Notes under the pieces: generated by a model
The model's input: the letters and a program-made list of their open reading frames with translations, nothing else
The model's database searches: none
Told to the model about the DNA's origin: nothing
Shown: positions 31,402-36,443 of the stretch, in pieces
Layout: every line of letters starts with the position of its first letter
Numbering within the stretch: the first letter of the stretch is position 1
Translations under genes and position numbers: made by a program
Source: Mnemiopsis leidyi
Lineage: Eukaryota > Ctenophora > Tentaculata > Lobata > Bolinopsidae
DNA length: 36,443 bases
Direction of reading: 5' to 3'
Assembly (NCBI GenBank): GCA_000226015.1
Contig: JH152822.1
Location: forward strand, 167,115-203,557

Positions 31402-34400
31402 TCAAGTAGTAGACTTAACAAGAGTTACAGCCGCTAGTTCCTTGCAGAACTCCTCAGTAAGGACAGCTGCTTTGCAAATATCCGGCATTTCACTGTCAGG
31501 AACTGTCACTAGTTGGTCTTTCAGTGTGGGACTCGCCTGGAGTATTTACTTTCAAAATTTACTTTCAAATATACTATCAGATTTAATTTTAAATTTACTT
31601 TCAAATTTACTTTCAAATTTACTTTCAAATTTACTTTCAAAATTCGCCTGTAGTGTTCTTTTGAATATTACGGAATCTTGTCTACTCAACTGATGACCCT
31701 TTCTAACCCTTATAAAGCTTGTTTGGGACACTTTGCATTTAAATTATTGTAAATTACGAACTTTCGGAAGACATGATCACATCGAACTGTATGTATATGC
31801 TGTCGTCTTTGCATGTGCAATAATCTGTTCTCTACCTTTACCCTTGATTTAAAATATTTTTACTAGTACTAACTACTATGGCAGACTGTTTTCTGACTTG
31901 ATCTCGCAACGTAGTTGTGGTTAGTCACATTTACCCCAACTATGGGAAATAGGGAGGTATTTGTACAAAATTATAGGAAGTAGGGAGGTATTTGTACTAA
32001 ATTAAAGGAATTAGTAAGGTATTAATTAGAGGGATTAGATGGAGGGATTAGTTGGAGAGATTATTGTCTGTTTAGTACGTTTTGTAAAGTTAGGATAACT
32101 GTCTGTAAGAGTAAGGGCTATATTGGGACTTCCTCCCAAGAGAAAGATATGAGACTTTACCTCGAATATGTCCAGGAACTGCTGAGACACGTCCAACAAT
32201 GCAGAGTAAAGGGGTGGTGCAGGGAGAGAGGTGTCCAGTAACAACAACGTTACACTGTTGTGAGGAATGTAAGCTATTTCAGATACCAGGGACATGACCA
32301 GCATGTTTACTGTGTAAGTCTGGAGAGAGTGTTTGGTTAGTTCGGCCTTATATTGGGATGGATAGGGGGTATTTCGAAGGAAATGTGGAAAATTCCGGAC
32401 GAAAACTTATAACGGATCCTATCTACGGCCGAATCAAGTTAGCTGGTGGTTTCCTTCTCGCCTCCCACGCAGGAGGTCGGGGGTTCAAATCCCGTATCCG
32501 CCAGTCCTAGAGAAGTGCGCTAAGGGCATTTGCCTATGCAACCTTCTTCGGTCGACTCAGCCGAATGATCGGGAAACCGTGATTGAGGGTTAAATGAGTA
32601 GCTGCCCATTGCAGCGAAGTCTCGGGCGATAAAAGTATGGTACACACTACCTTAACCGTCACTGGCGTGTATGTATAATTGTACATTCGGCCTCTTGTAA
32701 TTGGCCGTTACACTTGTGTAACATGTGGCTGTTGGAGTGTCCAAATTAAAATAAGTATGAGATAGCTGTTTTATTCCTCAGTCCAACCAAAACAAAAGTG
32801 GTAAGCAACCATGGAGAACACCATACCAGGAAGGGAATGCTGGTAACTATGGAGAATACCATACCTGTAATAGAATGCTGGTAACCATGGAGAATACCTT
32901 ACCTGGAATGGAATGCTGGTAACCATGGAGAATACTTTCTCTAGAAAAACTCCAATATCTGAAGTAAGATCTTCCTCCTCAAGTGAGTTGTAATGTGCAG
33001 GGATCCAGCTGTAGGACAGTTCAACTTCTTTAGCCTGAAAAAGTATAGCTTAATTTAGAACAGCTTAGTTTAGAACAGCTTTGTTTAGTACAGCTTAGTT
33101 TAGTACAGCTTAGTTTAGTACAAATTAGTTACGAACATATTGATTTAGTACAGATTAGAACAGCTTAGTTTAGTTCAGTTTAGTTTAGTAAAACTTAATT
33201 CAGTTCAGCTTAGTTTAGTACAAATTAGTTTATAACAACTTAGTTTAATGACCGGCATGAACGGTGCATTTAGCTGAAAGACAACCAGAGTAGGAAATAT
33301 AGAAAATATCTTTAACGCTAATGGAGTTGGCTCGTTGTCTTGCTTAGAGTGATGGTAATATGGTACCTAACTCGAATTAACGCCGGTCATGAAAAACAAC
33401 ATGACATTTACGTACCTTTAGATGTGCATCATATAAATATTCATTAAATCCGGTCATTTTGGGCTGGGATAAGACTTGCATGGCGTCCACAAACTTAGCA
33501 ACTGACGCATCTGAAATTTGTCATTTTATCAGCGTTCTGACAATTGCGCAGTTTACAAATTTCAAGTAGAATGGCATCTACAATGGATCAGATTAAATGG
33601 TTGAAACTAACCGAGTCTAAGAACGATCTTGCCGCTCTTATCACACTTTCTCACGTCCTCAGCTTGGTCATGAGAAACAATAACAGTCTTGAAGTGGTTA
33701 GCTGATCCAACACGATTGTGTTCCAGGGTGATCGAGGAGCTCTTCAAGGCTGTTACGATTGGGTTTACTGGAATTTCCTCACTTTCTGGTAAGTCTGATC
33801 TGCTCGACTCGGGTGTGTTAGGTTCCTGTCGGTCACACTTATTCGACACCGAGTTATGGTCACGTGTGTCAGGTTCCGGGTTCCCGGACACTGACGGCTC
33901 TTGGCTAAAATCGCTTAGTGCAAACGAAGTTCGTGAATCAGAGGCAAGTTCTCCTGATGAACTATCAGTATCAACTGAGTCTGATCGCAAGTTGCACTGA
34001 TTTGAGTCTACAGCTGAAGTTATTCCACCGATATCAGTATCTTGATTCGAGGTCGTTATTTGAGTTTCTAGTACAGCTGATGATGAAGCACCGTCGGTTT
34101 GTCGCACAATCACATTACTTGTTGTCGGTAAAACACTTTCTGATGACGTCACATTTGTCCCCAATGACGTCACTTCTGAAGGTGTCCTACTCTCTGTTAC
34201 AGCTAATTGCTGCAGTTTTCTAGCGAGGGAAGGAGACTGATGGTCGGACTCAAAGTGAGCCACCATGCTCGTGTCCATGTGGATAAAACTCGTCTCCTCG
34301 TCACTGTACATCTCGTCCACACCGCTGTCGCTGAAGTTAGATCTCGAGTTTTGACGAATTTTCAGAGAAACTTTGAATTAACTTGACGCTTTTGCAATAC

Positions 34401-36280
34401 AACTGTCATTTGACGCCCAGTTCCCATACTTTAAACCAAAAAAATCCGAATTAATGTTAACAATGTAAGTAAAGTTCTGGGTAAAGGTTAAAAACTTAAA
34501 AAGATTAACGTAAAAACAGGACGAAATCTAGGTAAAAACAAACATGACCACACCTGCTATTTGCTCTGACAAGTATGGGACTGTACGCCTCCTCTCTCTC
34601 CAACAGCAGTCTACTCCGAACATTCACATTCCTCCTGGTGTACCTCAACACCAGAGTCTCTATCACCAGGGAGTGTCGGGTCTCGAAGAGCTCGTTCAGG
34701 AGGACGAGGGCGCTCGTTAATACTCGGGTATCCTCGTGGTTCAGGAGGGAGCAGAGGGTCGTTATTACTGGGTCGTCTGTCAGGAACTTTAGTACCTGGA
34801 GAAGGGCATTTTTAATAGATCGGGTGCGGGAGGTGAAGTTACTTACAACATTTCACACTTGAAACATTATACTCTTACAACATTCCACTACTTACAACAT
34901 TCCACTCTTACAACATCCCACTACTTACAACATTCCACTATAAGTTTTTACCAGTACGTCATTAAACAAACCTCCACCAAAAGTAGCTCTGACGTCACAA
35001 CAATTAACATTTTCTGGCACATAGCCAGCGCTTTGACCACGTCTAAAGGCTGAGCGGACTTGAAGTCGTTAAGGATGTGAGTTTGGAGAAAGACTTTGGC
35101 TAAGTGTCGGAGGAACTTGTTGACAAAGTTGGGGTGAGAGGAGCCGGTAAGGGTGTTTAGGTAGTCCAACTGAGGAGAGGTTTTAGTTAATCTGAATATC
35201 TTTTTGTTTAGTCCTACTTTACGGAAAATTTACTTTTAGTAAATCTGAATATCTTATTGTTAAGTCCAACTTTAAGGAACAATTTAATTTTAGTAAATAT
35301 GAATATTCAGTTGTTACATTTTTAAGAAGAATGCTATGGAACATTGATATTTCTCATCTTCATATGCAGCGGCACGTCCACTATATAGTACTAACATGAA
35401 AAAGGAAAAACAACTTTAGATTAAAATTAGAATGGCTACATTATGCTAAATACCCATAGAAGAAGGCGAATGGTGACCCTATCTACTCCATCTAACAAAA
35501 CTGACTCTAGCTGACTATTCCAAGAAACTGATGTAGAGAGTAGTTGGTCGGGATCAGATTGAAACGAGTTGTATCTTTGACACAGTCTTGAAACCTGCCG
35601 GATGGACATAAACTTGAGTAGAAGAAGCAGAATCGTAAATCTAAAAGCAGAGAAGTTTGGTGGGACAGTTAAAAATTGAGGCGTTGAAAAAACATGAATA
35701 TTTATCTATTACAAGGAATAAGGATGGATGTAAATTCTGAATATGTACTTTCTATTTATACAATTAGGTAATATAAAACTGGATATATTTAACTACTTAC
35801 AAAAATATGTACTTTCTATTTATACAATTAGGTAATATAAAACTGGATATATTTAACTACTTACAAAAATATGTACTTTCTATTTATACAATTAAGTGAT
35901 ATGAAACTGGAGATATTTAACTACTTACAAGAATATGTACTTTCTATTTATACAATTAGGTAATATGAAACTGGAGATATTTAACTACTTACAAGGTCCT
36001 GAACAAGAATGGTGTAAGACAACACACTGTCGATGATATACTCGCTATCCGCCGCCACACACAGCAACAAACTTTCACAACTTTTCTTCACAACTCGGTC
36101 GTCCTAACAGTTGGGAAAATTAGACAACTTAAAGCAAAATTAAACTCAATTTGACTTGAAAACAAATATTCGAAGGGTATGATCATATTCTGTTCTGAGA
36201 ATCAGAAATACAAATTACACTTAACTTACTTTGCTGTGAGACAGGGAAATTAGAGCATCGACCAGCCGCAGTTCGTAATT
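31402..36280 (-). CDS. FHIP-family (FTS and Hook interacting protein, FAM160) gene, 3' ten exons
   Basis: FHIP proteins bind FTS and Hook and link endosomal cargo to dynein. Ten exons fit in phase: 36280-36230, 36103-35993, 35594-35478, 35169-34972, 34795-34554, 34330-33612, 33510-33416, 33034-32903, 32319-32161 and 31536-31402, coding 652 residues; the N-terminal part lies beyond the window. Family blocks: SCESLLLCVAADSEYI; LDYLNTLTGSSHPNFVNKFL; LTSALVLLNELFETRHSL with IETLVLRYT; then a 239-residue Ser/Thr/Asp-rich disordered insert beginning DSGVDEMYSDEETSF; LSYSWIPAHYNSLEEEDL; VNMLVMSLVSEIAYIPHNS; and the C-terminal signature AVLTEEFCKELAAVTLVK. The 35478 donor (AGG|GTCACC) is weak and an alternative lies a few codons upstream. 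Which FHIP subgroup it belongs to cannot be decided. Five introns hold minisatellites, several touching splice sites. Confidence 0.85.
31547..31645 (-). repeat. 12-bp minisatellite ending at the last FHIP acceptor
   Basis: The unit (plus strand) AAATTTACTTTC repeats about eight times with some decay. On the coding strand the array ends about 10 bases before the acceptor CTCCAG of the terminal exon, so it occupies the polypyrimidine and branch-point zone of the intron but is itself purine-rich. Confidence 0.85.
31945..32065 (-). repeat. 31-bp tandem repeat in FHIP last intron
   Basis: AGGGAGGTATTTGTAC recurs with a 31-base period at 31951 and 31982, followed by decayed copies with GGGATTAG words up to about 32065. 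It lies about 95 bases downstream (coding sense) of the donor at 32160. Confidence 0.6.
32426..32755 (+). mobile_element. tRNA-derived SINE in an FHIP intron
   Basis: The head (about 32426-32503) has the two tRNA promoter boxes, TTAGCTGGTGG (A) and GGTTCAAATCC (B), and ends ATCCGCCA like a tRNA 3' end. The anticodon-loop region CTCCCAC would read CCC, but the stem pairs poorly, so it is not a working tRNA gene. The body follows, with TCGGGAAACCGTGATTGAGG, which also occurs alone at 9600-9655, and an A-rich end near 32745. It is antisense to FHIP. Confidence 0.7.
32805..32936 (-). repeat. 38-bp repeat that includes an FHIP exon end and donor
   Basis: Copies start at 32811, 32849, 32887 and 32925 (plus-strand ATGGAGAA), exactly 38 bases apart. 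The copy at the exon contains the last codons of the exon (VFSMVTSIPFQ) and the donor CAG|GTAAGG at 32903/32902; the next two, inside the intron, give CAG|GTATGG and CTG|GTATGG. Confidence 0.9.
33045..33245 (-). repeat. About 16-bp minisatellite at an FHIP acceptor
   Basis: Plus-strand units such as CAGCTTAGTTTAGTA repeat about 12 times with decay. On the coding strand the array (TACTAAACTAAGCTG) ends about 12 bases before the acceptor TTTTTCAG at 33035. The repeated word CTAAACTAAG resembles a branch-point consensus (CTRAY). Confidence 0.8.
34848..34945 (-). repeat. 16-17-bp repeat with GTAAG words in an FHIP intron
   Basis: On the coding strand the unit is GTAGTGGAATGTTGTAA, repeated about five times with alternating GTAAGTAG and GTAAGAG joints, so several consensus-like donors (TTGTAAGTAG) sit in this 176-base intron downstream of the real donor GAG|GTTTGT. 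Confidence 0.75.
35741..35998 (-). repeat. 64-bp repeat starting at an FHIP donor
   Basis: Copies begin (plus strand ATATGTACTTTC) at 35741, 35805, 35869 and 35933, exactly 64 bases apart and nearly identical. On the coding strand each unit opens with TTGTAAGTAGTTAAATAT, the same bases that form the real donor CTT|GTAAGTAG at 35993/35992. Confidence 0.95.
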
Positions 36281-36380
36281 CTGCGGAATTAACCGATTCA
36301 AGGCGAGTGATCGAATTTTAATTTTCAACAGTTAATGAAAATAAAGTATTACAACGAGCTCGTCTGGATGTAAAATCAAC

Positions 36381-36404
36381 CGCTCCCGGCTGGACTTGAA
36401 CCAG

Positions 36405-36443
<39 letters not shown>
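36381..36443 (-). tRNA. tRNA-Asn (GUU), 5' end beyond the window
   Basis: The minus strand reads GCAATCGGTTAGCGCG (D arm with A box), TTCGGCTGTTAACCGAA (anticodon arm, anticodon GTT) and GGTTGCTGGTTCAAGTCCAGC (T arm with B box), then the 3' acceptor strand GGGAGCG. This matches the animal tRNA-Asn layout. The 5' acceptor strand lies outside the window. The gene sits about 100 bases upstream of the first FHIP exon seen, so it lies in an intron or just 5' of FHIP, on the same strand. Confidence 0.85.

Noticed and set aside
32426-32503. Functional tRNA gene
   Set aside because: A and B boxes are good, but the anticodon and acceptor stems pair poorly and a SINE body follows.

Overview
The window is nuclear DNA of an animal, AT-rich and gene-dense. 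Genes are split by short GT-AG introns, and the conserved ones (ECSIT, VPS53, RCE1, an FHIP-family adaptor) point to a metazoan. There is a tRNA gene, tRNA-derived SINE pieces, a fragment of a retrotransposon reverse transcriptase and many minisatellites. A compact invertebrate genome fits best; I cannot name the phylum. All exon models below were assembled by eye from splice sites and reading phase.

Layout, left to right. 0.4-2.4 kb: two unrecognised small genes (+). 3.2-5.7 kb: a complete six-exon ECSIT gene (+; mitochondrial complex I assembly and Toll signalling). 6.1-8.9 kb: a complete four-exon VPS53 gene (+; GARP/EARP tethering). 9.3 kb: an orphan copy of RCE1 exon 1. 9.6-11.6 kb: transposon debris. 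11.7-15.2 kb: a secreted protein (-) built from four tandemly duplicated one-exon domains that look like F5/8 type C (discoidin/fucolectin) modules. 15.2-17.9 kb: repeats, an SGNH-like fragment and an assembly gap. 18.0-21.9 kb: a complete seven-exon RCE1 gene (+; CAAX protease). 23.6-24.7 kb: an unrecognised four-exon gene (+). 25.5-27.8 kb: a secreted papain-like protease carrying two kringle domains (-). 28.8-29.9 kb: a tentative tiny membrane-protein gene interrupted by a foldback element. 31.4-36.3 kb: the 3' ten exons of an FHIP-family gene (-). 36.4 kb: the 3' part of a tRNA-Asn gene (-).

The genes do not form one pathway, although several are trafficking or membrane housekeeping genes (VPS53, FHIP, RCE1). 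The most unusual theme is structural. Introns of RCE1, FHIP and the 23.6 kb gene hold minisatellites that start or end at splice sites. In at least three cases the repeat unit carries a copy of the splice site, giving arrays of decoy acceptors (RCE1 intron 6) or decoy donors (FHIP introns). Second in interest are the protease-kringle fusion, the four-fold exon-duplicated lectin-like gene with mosaic copies, the duplicated RCE1 first exon and a CRE (TGACGTCA) minisatellite inside an intron.
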